From Haplosporangium gracile (Eukaryota; Mortierellomycota; Mortierellomycetes; Mortierellales; Mortierellaceae): a stretch of 11,302 bases of DNA. The notes under the pieces are model-generated. The model saw nothing but the letters and a program-made list of their open reading frames with translations. It was not told the DNA's origin and did no database searches. Below are positions 1 through 9,144 of the stretch, in pieces (position 1 is the first letter of the stretch; every line of letters begins with the position of its first letter). The stretch covers positions 5,335-16,636 of the forward strand of contig JAAAUF010000898.1 in assembly GCA_015499985.1 (NCBI GenBank), read 5' to 3'. A program made the position numbers and the translations under genes.

Positions 1-125
1 AAGCACGTACTAATATCAACGGGACTCTTTTTAATGATGAAGGGAGTGTTGGCGTCAACTTTAATGTCAACAGAGGAGGACATCAGCGTCAGCGCCAAGA
101 GAGAAGAAGCCACAATCAGCCTCAT
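1..125 (-). CDS. Secreted protein, 5' end only (off left edge)
   Basis: Reading the minus strand from the ATG at 125-123 gives an open frame to the window edge (41 codons). It begins MRLIVASSLLALTLMSSSVD: one basic residue, a hydrophobic core of about 12 residues, then small polar residues, which is the form of a cleavable signal peptide. The mature part continues with VDANTPFIIKKSPVDI. The start context has A at -3, and no upstream in-frame ATG is as good. A GTACGT donor at 10-5 suggests that exon 1 ends at base 11, giving a first exon of 115 bases (38 codons plus one base). I cannot name the family from about 38 residues. A secreted hydrolase or other extracellular protein is plausible but unproven. 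The 5' leader carries a CATA microsatellite. Confidence 0.55.
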   Translation of the reverse strand, partial: MRLIVASSLLALTLMSSSVDIKVDANTPFIIKKSPVDISTC

Positions 126-132
126 ATTATCC

Positions 133-156
133 GTATGTATGTATGTATGTATGTAT
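133..156 (+). repeat. (GTAT)6 microsatellite
   Basis: Six perfect GTAT units, reading as CATA/ATAC units on the minus strand. They end about 7 bases upstream of the ATG of the secreted-protein gene, so they lie in its 5' leader. Confidence 0.9.
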
Positions 157-574
157 GGGTGTGTGAAAAATGGAAAATTTGGACGTTGAATGGCGTTGGG
201 AGGAGATCAAGGCAAGAAAGTTTGAAGTTGAGCAGAGAGGGAGAGCAGAAAGAGGAAGGATAAAGAAAAAGAAAAAAAGAAGGAAGGAAGGATGAAAGGA
301 AGGAAGGGAGAACGAAGGGGAAAGAGGAAAGAAAGGAATGTGGCACCGGCGCGAACTCTTTTATGCGCGAATGATGTGATCGCAGCCAGAAATGGGTTCA
401 TCGTCGATTTGTCAGTCATCATTTTTTTTCTTACCCTCCGTTATTGAAAAAATGCGCATCGCGCTAGAAGCACAAGCAAGCAGGAGCGCGACTGTCCCCC
501 GATTCGTAGGCGAACTATGTTCTCATATTCACGATGCACAGTGCCCAAAGCTCAAACCTCTTTTTTACTTGTCT

Positions 575-580
575 TTTATT
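575..580 (-). terminator. AATAAA poly(A) signal of transporter gene
   Basis: AATAAA on the minus strand, about 32 bases past the transporter stop at 614-612. Confidence 0.6.
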
Positions 581-611
581 CATTACGAGAAAATTGTGAG
601 TTCGTTTATCG

Positions 612-3140
612 TTAAAATGGTGAGCGCCTTGACGAAAGATAGGGGGACGGATCATGCGGCATGCTCCCAGGGACAGCACCCAAACCAGGAGTCTCCCGTG
701 CATGGTTAGCATAGTTCCTGAGTCTTGACCGTTCAATATGCCCCGCAAACCCTGCCATAGAGTGCCTCCGCCGGTGGGGGATAACGGTGATAATACCCTC
801 TCCAACAGACTTGGTCGTCACTCTGTCTTGAATATCATCTAAATCCTCCCCATCCTCTTCAAGTAGATCCTGCGAGTACCTCCTCTGTCGCCGATACTCA
901 AATCCAGGCTCACGAGGGTCGTAATGGTCGTGATGATGTTGCTGTGCTTGATGACGAATAGGCCCATGATGGTAGTGGTGGTTGCCTTGGATATGGTCCT
1001 CGTAGCCACCCTCAGTATAAGACTCCTCTGCTGTGGGATTTTCACTCAGCTGCAGATAGCCTCCCTGTCGATGATCGAGGACATTTAGCAGGATCGAGAG
1101 GAGGAGGCCAATAAAGGCCAGGATGATGAAGAGTCCTTCGACATAGAGATAGGATCCCTTGGTAGTGTCAAGAACCAACGCCACAATCATGGGGAATATC
1201 GTCAGAGAAATGTTGAGTGCAATCGTTACAAGACCATAAGCTGTACCAAGTTGATGATCCTTGACGAGGAAAGGGATGCAAGGCCAAAGGACGGAAGCAA
1301 AGAGGGAGTACGCTAGACCAAGGATGAACATGCCGATTACAGGTGTGATAAATGTGAATCCAAGCTGGGCATGAGCCCACATCAAGAGAACAGCTGAGAG
1401 AGGGATGTAGCGTGCACGGTGTCCAAAGCGATCGACAAGATATCCGCAGAGAGGTGATCCGACAGAAGAAACAATGTCGGGAATGGACTAAAATGTGGAC
1501 AAGTCAAAAGTCAAGTAGTAGCTGAGTAGTTATAAGATGAAGCGATGCAAATAAGGCGATCGTGTGAGCGAAGGTTTCTTACCATGACAGCACCTGCTCT
1601 TGTTGGGTTCTTCATGTACCACTTCTTTTGGAGGACTATGAGGGAACGGTAACAATAGTAGTAATCGTAACAAGATCACGTGTTAGAGAAAACAAGACCA
1701 CGTTTATACCTCCAAGAGATAAGTGTGTTCTGTAAGCACTTACAGTCGGACGAGATATGGTTGAAAGGAACCGCTGCCCCTAGAAATGTGAAAAACGTAA
1801 AAAAAGAGAGAAGAAATATGTGAACGTCAAGGAAAATAGGGGCTTGAACCTGAGAGGAGAGAAACTGGCCTCTTACAAAAAAAATAGGTCACGCATACGT
1901 GGGGCAGTTGAGGAAGAAAGAGAAGAAAGGCATCTCAACAACAAAACAAACTCTGTCAAACATACCATAGAGCGAGATACAGACGAGTGAGAGAATCCAA
2001 AAGTTTGGCTGGAGAGTGAAGATTTCTGAATAGAGCATCTGATCGTCCTCTGCCATCTCATTCTCTTTTTCTATCTCCTCTTCCTCCTGCAGAGCGACCG
2101 AGGACATGGTCATGGTCGAATCAGAAGAGATATTTATCGCCTGACGGCCAACAATGTTGTCCTTCCTCGAGCGAACCTCGTCCTTGTTGCGATCCCTGGC
2201 ATTCAGTCGCACACCCGACTCTTTTCGAGACTCTGGTCGATCCAGATGAGCAAGTGCAACCCCACAGAACAAACTGGCGGCGCATACCAAAACACCAGCC
2301 CAACTGGCACCCACAACACCTCCTCCGTGAACTGCAATAGTAGGTGAGATGTTGTCGTTTAATGCAGTGCCAATCCTGGCAGACGACAAGTTAAGCCCCA
2401 AGGCAAATCCTAACCATCGGGACTTGAACCAATCTGTGGTGATCTTGGCCTGTGCAACCTCCAGACATTCGCCTCCGATCCCGAAAATGAATCGTCCAAG
2501 GACCATTGCCCAGATCGACTTTGCAGAGACTCCAATAGCAAAAATCCCCTGGCCTATGCAGACACAGAGACTGAACAAGATGAGCATCCTGGAGGCTGAG
2601 AGTCGATCGATGAGAAATCCCCCAAGAAGTGGGAGGACGATGTTGGGAAGTGAGTAGACAGAGTAGAGCAGGTTGATATGATATTGATGTGTTGCATAGT
2701 CGTCCCCGAGCCATTCTCCCAGTTGGACATTCAATGCCTAGTGCATGTTTACAACGGGCATGGGGTTAGAGTGATTCGTGTTCTTTTATGCAAGAGGAAG
2801 CAGACTTTTTTCCCGATAGCAACGAAAAATGAGGTAGGAAAGAAAATTTTACCGCTGGGATGTCGTAACAATAATAGTTGCCAAAGAGGAGGAGGCAGGC
2901 GAGAAGAAGGACCAGCCAGTGTCGTGGCGTGATGGCGTGTGCTTGTTCATACCGTCGAGCTCTGTCGAGATGTTGGTGCAGTGGTTGTGGTCGTTGGGGT
3001 TGAGGTAAGAGGTCGAGGGTGCTGCTGTTGCTGAGGGGCGATATGTAGTAGGGTTCTTGGTTTCTGCTGCGTCTGTTGTTGGAGCGGTTGACGTCGCGGT
3101 TGCTGGATATGAGGGGTGTCTGCTCGTCTAAGGGGTTCAT
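612..3140 (-). CDS. MFSD1-like major facilitator superfamily transporter
   Basis: Five exons on the minus strand: 3140-2853, 2737-1966, 1779-1744, 1635-1583 and 1487-612. They are phase-consistent and give 674 aa. Intron donors are GTAAAA, GTATGT, GTAAGT and GTAAGA. A polar N-terminus of about 70 residues carries EQTPLI (6-11), an acidic dileucine sorting signal. TM1 follows (about 74-92, ending GNYYCYDIPA). Exon 2 has the MFS loop 2-3 signature GGFLIDRLSASRM, CIGQGIFAIG and a long acidic central loop. Exon 5 has the second-half signature PLCGYLVDRFGHR, then LWPCIPFLV, HQLGTAYG and RQGGYLQL, typical of MFSD1 relatives. A tail of about 155 residues follows the last helix, with ten His in residues 548-571. 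Human MFSD1 is a lysosomal transporter; a vacuolar membrane location here is inferred, and the substrate is unknown. Gene order is tandem with RSA3 upstream. Confidence 0.9.
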
Positions 3141-3325
3141 AGCGTTTGTTGTTGGTTGAATAAGAGGGATGGCATTCAGCTTATATGTAAATGAATGAAT
3201 AAATGAGCGAGCGAAAGTGAGAATCAGGTGGAGTGAAATACAAGAACCCTTTTTTAAGTACGTTGGTGCATGCGAGAAGCATGATCAGCCTTTGACTCAA
3301 AAAGCAGTCGCATGATCTCTTTTTT

Positions 3326-3331
3326 TTTATT
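3326..3331 (-). terminator. AATAAA poly(A) signal of RSA3
   Basis: AATAAA on the minus strand, 24 bases past the RSA3 stop (3357-3355). The 214 bases between that stop and the transporter ATG therefore hold the RSA3 3' UTR and the transporter promoter. Confidence 0.6.
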
Positions 3332-3354
3332 CAACAAAAGATGTTATTTGAAGC

Positions 3355-4533
3355 CTATAGGGATCCTTCTGCAACCCAGAGCTCCTTCTCCATCACCCTG
3401 TAGATGTGTCCCGTTTGGTTCAAGGAGTCAATCAGCAGCTCCAACTGAGCACCTTCCAAAGAGTCCGTCTATCATGTATATCAAAGAAAGGCTCATTAAT
3501 AAAGTGTTTCATGAGTAGTAAAAAACTAAAAAAAAAGGAGTGACTCGAGAGCAGTTAATGGATATGTTCCTACCTCGCGTAGTGTGTTGAGCTCGTCTCC
3601 GAATGCTTGTGTAATTTGGGTCATATACTTGTCCTGAAACGCCGCCTCAATCTCTGGATTGCTAAGGACCTTCTGAACCCGATCGGACGTATGCGCCTCC
3701 TTCTACAAAATCGATGAAAAGGTTCCCTGTTAACACTACTCGATCTCTTCCCTGAAAACCCATAGCAGTCCTCGCTCCTTCCCGTGTAATTCTACGGATC
3801 GCGCGGCACGAGTATAATGCTGGTATGTACCTGTGAGATGGACCGGGCATTTGACCTCAGCTCTTGATCCTCGTCGTCCTCGACATCTGCGTCGTCGTCG
3901 CTACTTTCCCGATCGTTTTGCAGTTCTAGATTGTTATCGTTATCGTCGTTGTCAATGTCTTCTTCTTGGTCCCGTGCCGTGGCTTCTCGATCGTCATGTG
4001 CTTCCTCCATGTCAACATCTATTGCGGGTTCTTTTTGAGGGTCTTCGTCATTGAGCATTATTGATGACGACATCTCGCTTGACCTCTATTCAATCGAAAA
4101 ATGAACGGTAGTTGTAGTTAATGCTCCGTTCTGAACGAGTTAAGATATCAAAGCGAGGTAAAGAAGTATAGATCAAATGTAAATGTTGACAGTTGTCGCC
4201 TTACCTTTGACCGCTTGTTTGCTGAGGCGACATGGTCCTAAAGGTTCAATTGGTCGGTAGGTGCCATTGTCAGTACTTGGTTAAACAGGTTTTGCTGTTT
4301 TTAACTTGATCCATGCGTCCTATATTTTTTTGTTCCTGTCAGTCTACCTGTGGCTCGCCTAGTCACAATACAGTAACAAACAGACCACAGAAGTGTTAAT
4401 AGCTGATCAGGGATGGCAATGCCAAATCGATGCGGTAAGTCGTGTTGTGTCAAGTGATGGAATGGGATGTTTGAAACGTACTTGGTGCTGGTGCTCTCTT
4501 TGATGCCAATTTGCTTTTTGATTTCGACCCCAT
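3355..4533 (-). CDS. RSA3: Ribosome assembly protein 3 (60S biogenesis)
   Basis: Minus strand. The last three exons are firm: 4085-3831 (acidic, many D/E, including EDIDNDDNDNN), 3702-3574 (KEAHTSDRVQ to the Rsa3-type core YMTQITQAFGDELNTLRE) and 3468-3355 (TDSLEGAQLELLIDSLNQTG, ending VAEGSL). This short C-terminal domain, preceded by basic and acidic disordered segments, is the Rsa3 layout. Rsa3 is a nucleolar factor of early pre-60S particles. The N-terminus is modelled as exon 4533-4482 (MGSKSKSKLASKRAPAP), an 11-base microexon 4358-4348, and exon 4237-4205 (DHVASANKRSK). All phases agree, giving 197 aa. The ATG has an ACCATGG context. Weaker alternatives start at the ATG at 4234 or 4073, or use a different middle exon at about 4328-4284. 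Identity of the C-terminus is strong; the first three exons are less certain. Confidence 0.8.
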
Positions 4534-5475
4534 GGTATGTATGTATGTGTATAAGCTGCGTGTATGTTGTGAAGTATGCTGTGTGCTGGCAATGTGTTTG
4601 TTTTTGTTGAAGTGCGTTTCGAGTGTGAATTCGTGACTGTTAGTCAGACCGGCTCGACGAGTATTTGGTCGTGGAGTGAGCGCGAGACCAACGAGCCTTC
4701 TTTCCTCCAATTTATAAAAATGGTCTCTAGCTAAAACATTTCTGTGTGTCATGTGATTCTGGGGGATCGTCAAGGACAGCGACCTTCAACAATCATTCCA
4801 ACATCGATACGATACATACATCGACGCCAAAGCAACACATCCATCCAGTGCAGGGCCTTCATCGATCTCAATATTCGACAGGCCATCGCCTATATCCATC
4901 AACTAGCCATTTATCAGGCATCCGGAGACCCCCACCATCACCCGACTCATCTCAGGAATCACGGAATGTACTTTTTCTCTTGTGGGACGAAGACGGACGA
5001 GACCCATGGCGGAACTCTGTATCTAGAACCCAATGATGTATCCAAGATGCATCCTTAAACCCGGCACGACAGATGCAGAGGAACCGAGAGGCTCGTTTCG
5101 CTTACTCAAGGAAAACCCAACGACACGCCTGACGCCAGAAGGGATCAGACTCTGTAACTTTTCAAAAGCTGTTGCGCCTGCGAGATCATCATCAAGTGGA
5201 CGAAGCCGCTCGCCAGAGAGAAAGCAGACAACTATTGGCTTAGCAACAAAACCCATCTGGAAACAGACATCAGGATCCAAAAAGTGAATGGTTGCCTTGG
5301 GGGGAAGCACCAACACGGATCGTCACTCTTCGCTCAACTGGAGACACTGGAGACAGGAATCAAACCCAGGATCTCACTTTTATACAAATCCTCCTTCAAA
5401 CGACATCAGCTTTGGAAGTGAGATTTCTGACCGAGTGTTATTCAAACTCCTTTCTTTCAATTCATCACTTTACAG
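4534..5475. promoter_or_regulatory. Divergent RSA3/RPL35 promoter and RPL35 5' region
   Basis: This is the only space between the head-to-head genes. Next to RSA3 is its CA-rich leader, including GTAT units at 4535-4546. A TATAAAAA lies on + at 4713-4720, and the same site reads TTTTTATA on minus, so it could serve either direction. About 4785-4860 is CA-rich and leader-like. 5419-5475 looks like an intron end: a GTGAGA start, a CTGAC, a pyrimidine stretch and TTTACAG. Several frames stay open for 80-210 codons on + (for example 4744-5058, 5033-5287 and 5288-5920), but none resembles a known protein and they run across real RPL35 exons in the wrong frame. Confidence 0.45.
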
Positions 5476-6343
5476 GCTGCTGTCAAGGCTTACGAATTGC
5501 GCACCAAGAACAAGGCCGAGCTCACCAAGCAGCTCGAGGAGCTCAAGCAGGAGCTTGCCAGCCTCAAGGTCCAGAAGGTTGCTGGTGGCTCTGCCGGCAA
5601 GCTTACCAAGATGTAAGTCTTTGTCGACAAACGACATACAGACACGCATACACACCTCAATCGGCATTGGAGACATTCGACAACAACAACAGCTCGATAC
5701 GGCAATCGGCGCCTTCTTTACCAAGGGTTATGGAGAACTGGGCATTCTACGGAGACGCATTGGTCACTTTCTACCCTCGACACGTTTTGACGCAGAGCTT
5801 TGCTCAGGATCGAAATTATTAGTGATTCTTCCGGCTTCCAACCTGACACTATCCGATCAAAGAACTTGCAGGAACAGCCATCGTGATCAGTGTCTCTGGA
5901 CTGGCGCCAGGTCTATTTGAAGACTCTCGATAACAATAGGAGTGGATCAATTGGCTGTACCTCATTCAACTCTGAACAGTAGAGTATTGCAGCAATGGTC
6001 TTCTTCAACTATCCTCTCGTACTGCAGTCCCTTTCAATCACGAGTTGGAGTACAAGTCGCAGCTTCTATAAGCAGTTTACTAATATCAATGTTCTTGTAT
6101 TAAAAAAATAGCTCTGCTGTCCGCAAGTCCATTGCTCGTGTCATGACTGTCATCACCCAGACCCAGCGTGCCCAGCTCCGTCTCTTCTACCAGAAGAAGA
6201 ACTTCCTCCCCTTGGATCTCCGTGTCAAGAAGACCCGTGCCATCCGCCGCCGTCTTACCAAGCACGAGGCTTCCGTCAAGACGGTCAAGCAGCAGAAGAA
6301 GGATACTCACTTCCCTCTCCGCAAGTACGCCGTTAAGGCTTAA
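5476..6343 (+). CDS. RPL35: 60S ribosomal protein L35 (uL29)
   Basis: Two exons are unambiguous. 5476-5612 encodes [20 protein letters not shown] on to GKLTKI. 6112-6343 encodes [20 protein letters not shown], then [20 protein letters not shown] and a C-terminus LRKYAVKA, all classic uL29 of the large subunit near the peptide exit tunnel. They give 122 residues. Adding Met makes 123, the usual eukaryotic length, so exon 1 should be little more than ATG, as in yeast RPL35. The second intron (5613-6111, 499 bases) starts GTAAGT and has a TACTAAT branch point about 30 bases before TAG. The initiator exon is unresolved. ATG immediately followed by GT occurs only at 4532 (GTATGT, good donor), 4720 (GTCTCT) and 5288 (GTTGCC). 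The start given here is the first certain codon, not the initiator. Confidence 0.95.
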
Positions 6344-6418
6344 ATTTGCGTTGTTGAAAAACCGAGGCTGAGCAATTTTCCTTTTTTTCTTCTTCCAAAC
6401 TGACAATCCATCACACGC

Positions 6419-6424
6419 AATAAA
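6419..6424 (+). terminator. AATAAA poly(A) signal of RPL35
   Basis: AATAAA 76 bases past the RPL35 stop, within a 3' UTR that has T-rich runs on both sides. Confidence 0.65.
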
Positions 6425-6906
6425 GACAGAAAAGACCTTTTTTTCTTCTGGGTTCCGTACTTTGAGCCATTTTCTATTTTATCGTCTACACTGTATCTTC
6501 ACATGAACGTCGTCTTAATTGCAATTGCTTCTTGGCGTCATTGTGAACCCAAACAGGGGGAGACTTTAGAGTACGAAGCACTTGCGTTCAACGGCACGTT
6601 GTCAGGCCATGATTGATCGATCGAAGAGAGCAGGCCAAGTTGGACCTTTGAGCTGATCCGCTTCGAGAGAAATTGCCAAGCCACTCTTTTTTACCTCTTT
6701 TGACTTCAAGGGAGAGTAAAAGATGATGAGGACGAGCACTCACCTTTTATTACTTACTCATTCGATTGCCTCTCTCACACCTCTCTGTCTCTCATCTCTT
6801 ACTCTCTTACAGCACCGACCGCCCACGGACACGGACACACCTTTCTCAACTTACACTCTCAACACACACACACACACACACACACACACCAACAGAAATT
6901 CTAGAC
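6425..6906 (+). promoter_or_regulatory. RPL35-SEC22 intergenic region and SEC22 leader
   Basis: No gene is visible. The first half is mixed sequence. From about 6690 the + strand becomes pyrimidine-rich (CTCTCACACCTCTCTGTCTC type) and then CA-rich up to the SEC22 ATG, as expected for a fungal promoter and 5' leader. I see no clear TATA box. Short open frames from 6723 and 6766 are translations of the repeat and not genes. Confidence 0.5.
6862..6889 (+). repeat. (AC)14 microsatellite in SEC22 leader
   Basis: Perfect AC dinucleotide run ending 17 bases before the SEC22 start codon. Confidence 0.9.
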
Positions 6907-8524
6907 ATGGTCAAGACCACCATGATTGCACGCGTCTCTGACGGTAACTGACGTCAGGCAGTTTACTTTTCACAAACCTTGAAAGGGCAAAGAGGAACCC
7001 AACAACCTTTATCACTCACACCCACACCTCTACCTTTGCGCGACTCTTCTTCCTCTTCAAACTCTTCACTTAGCACTTCCATTGGCTGCCTCCATCGACG
7101 ACGAGCAGGTACATTCAACTCACCCTTTTCTTATTCACGAACAAGTGTGGCAAGGAAACACAAGTCACTTCTGACAAAGACTGACCTCACAGTGGCATGC
7201 ATGCGTCCGTTGGTTTCATTTATTAGGTCGAGATGGAGTTGAAGGAGTACAAGTCTCAGGCGAAACTCATTTTTCGCAAGCTCAACCTGAACTCGGAGAA
7301 GCGATGCTCGATCGAGTCAGGGAGCTATGTGTTTCAGTAAGAGAATGAGGCAAGGAAGGAGAAATTATTGTGTGCACTCGGCTGGTTGCGTGTTCGCGGC
7401 AGGATGTGATAGGTCCAAGGGAGTGCAATTGACATACGCATGTACACGCCACACAAGCCATATCTTATTTTTGTCGTTGATTCCAACACTGTCACAGGAA
7501 TGCGACAGCAACAACAAAACAGAAACAGCAAGCAACAAAGGACATTTAAGGCTGGACATTCAATTCCATCTTGTTCCTCACATATCCATAGAGATGACAC
7601 AAACATCAATTGGAGAGCGCCACAGGAATAATCTTTTTTGATCAGGATAAAGGGAGCATCACAAGGAGCACCAGTCATCGTCAATTGGAACGAAGAGATG
7701 AGACACTCATTCAACGTACCCATCATTCTCTGATACGCTGTCGTTTCTTCTAGCTACATCATTGACCACGGAGTTGTCTACTTGTGCATATGCGAGCGCA
7801 ACTACCCCCGCAAGTTGGCTTTTACATACCTGGACGATCTCTCCAAAGAGTTCTTCATGAGTTACGGCAACGAGACTGACCGACCAGGCCTTCGCCCTTA
7901 CGCCTTTGCTCGGTTCGGTATGCTTCTTGGGAGCCTCTTTTTTTTTTTTGCTTGTTGTTTGTTATGAGGGAATGGGTAGAAATGTACTGAGGACTGATCT
8001 TACATCGTTTCATTTCTTTGCTGCCTCTATAACGTCAATTACAATGCCGACTGCCAACAACAACGATCGTTTCGGGAACCGAATGGATGAGTAGACACGT
8101 TTATGCAGAACACAAAGCGCATGTACCAGGACACCAGGACACAATCCAACTTGACAAAACTCCACGAGGATTTGCAGGATGTCACCAAGATCATGACCAA
8201 GAACATGGAGGATCTTCTCTACAGGTAGCTTTAAAACTGAAGGATTGGACATAAGGAATTACATCTCAAATGAATAGAGTCATTTCATACCCGGTAGTAA
8301 ACCAACTCACCGCGACACTCGTTTGTTTTTGTTTTTACCCAATTAGAGGAGAGACGCTAGACAACTTGCAAGGAAAATCGGAGCTGTTGCTTCGCGACTC
8401 TGCGCGATACCGCAAGACGGCCCGCGATGTGAACTTGCAGGCCTTGTATCGCAAATACGGTCCTCCCGTCATCATTCTCTTTGTCTTCTTGCTGGTCATC
8501 TACTGGAGGTTTTGGTGGTACTAG
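6907..8524 (+). CDS. SEC22: Vesicle R-SNARE Sec22 (ER-Golgi)
   Basis: Six phase-consistent exons: 6907-6943, 7074-7108, 7227-7336, 7754-7917, 8095-8224 and 8347-8524. They give 217 aa, matching Sec22 family length (about 214-215). It opens MVKTTMIARVSD, then LPLAASIDDEQ: an N-terminal longin domain, about residues 1-120, with YKSQAKLIFRKLN and YIIDHGVVYLC. The SNARE motif covers about 128-190 (NLTKLHEDLQDVTKIM). The zero-layer arginine is R159 in LLYRGETL, and its codon is split by the last intron. A C-terminal tail anchor follows (about 200-213, VIILFVFLLVIYWRFWWY). Sec22 drives fusion in ER-Golgi traffic in both directions, with Sed5/Bet1/Bos1-type or Ufe1-type partners. Introns are 130, 118, 417, 177 and 122 bases. 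Nothing appears damaged. Confidence 0.97.
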
Positions 8525-8616
8525 AGCTATGTTTTAGATATAAACGTGGGATCAGTGAAAAGAGAAGATTCGGCGGATCGCCTATGCTGAGGTCCGATGG
8601 CGATATGAGGATGAGA

Positions 8617-8622
8617 AATAAA
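8617..8622 (+). terminator. AATAAA poly(A) signal of SEC22
   Basis: AATAAA about 93 bases past the SEC22 stop. Confidence 0.6.
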
Positions 8623-8664
8623 AATATCGAATAACGTGCGTTTACTCTGAAATCTAGGGTTTGA

Positions 8665-8948
8665 TGCGGGGCAGCTTCAATTGCTCTAAAACAATTTTTT
8701 TACGATGCGCCACAACCCCGTTGTAAACCAAGGTGCATGCCTTGTGTGCAGATCGTTGAGTACTTAGCACGGGTACGGGAAAAGGATGGGAGAGTTGTGA
8801 GGTAAGATGATATTGCTGACTACGGTGAAATCTTTTATTCACTTTATGTCAGGTTAGAGCAAGGATGCGAAGTACCGGTACTGCAGCCAATGCGGAGTTT
8901 CAACACAACATATGCCAAGAACCAGGGGTTTTTACAACAACTATTCAG
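8665..8948 (+). pseudogene. Unrecognised spliced coding fragment
   Basis: Frame 8665-8801 is open after a TGA at 8662 and includes MPCVQIVEYLARVREKDGRV. A clean 51-base intron follows (8802-8852: GTAAGA donor, GCTGAC branch point, GTCAG acceptor). The frame resumes at 8853 with LEQGCEVPVLQPMRSF and NTTYAKNQGFLQQLF, ending at a GTGAAC donor after 8948. Without splicing the frame stops inside the intron, so the intron and frame support each other. A further exon from 9009, after a GACAG acceptor, would stay open to a TAA at 9241-9243, but its lysine-rich end lies in the purine tract and may be chance. There is no good start: the only in-frame ATG is at 8737, and an upstream exon would collide with the SEC22 3' UTR. 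I do not recognise the family. It looks like a 5'-truncated remnant, though a small intact gene is possible. Confidence 0.4.
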
Positions 8949-9144
8949 GTGAACTGGAGCTACTGTTTTTATTTAACGAAGTCACGTCTAAAAGAATGAC
9001 CTGGACAGAACGTATTTCCTTCTGTCGAGGAATAAAAAAGATGATCTTTCTTTCTCGTTATCCATCTTCTCCTACCTTCTTCACAACCGACCCAAACAGA
9101 ACTCAATTTCAGCCTGGGCGGAACTCACGAAAGCAAAGTGGCGG

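Larger units (their letters stand above)
126..611. promoter_or_regulatory. Gap between transporter 3' end and secreted-protein start
   Basis: No convincing gene lies here. From the right it holds the transporter's 3' UTR, then a purine-rich stretch on + (about 212-338, GAAGGAAGG type; a polypyrimidine tract for the minus-strand gene), then the CATA-repeat leader of the secreted-protein gene. Open frames across the skewed tract have low-complexity translations (runs of S, F, L and P) and are not credible. Confidence 0.5.

Noticed and set aside
122..422. Minus-strand proteins rich in S, F, L and P
   Set aside because: Translations of the polypyrimidine tract upstream of the secreted-protein gene.
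2421..2431. Perfect B-box-like GGTTCAAGTCC on the minus strand
   Set aside because: It lies inside the transporter coding exon (DWFKSRW region), with no tRNA fold around it.
4744..5287. Small + strand proteins between RSA3 and RPL35
   Set aside because: Overlapping open frames with no family resemblance, in what should be the RPL35 leader or intron.
5350..5380. tRNA- or SINE-like B-box on the minus strand (GGTTTGATTCC)
   Set aside because: The stem around it pairs poorly, and no D-arm, anticodon arm or acceptor stem could be placed. At most an old remnant.
5288..5920. 210-codon open frame on +
   Set aside because: It crosses the RPL35 exon in the wrong frame and continues into the intron; the translation resembles no family.
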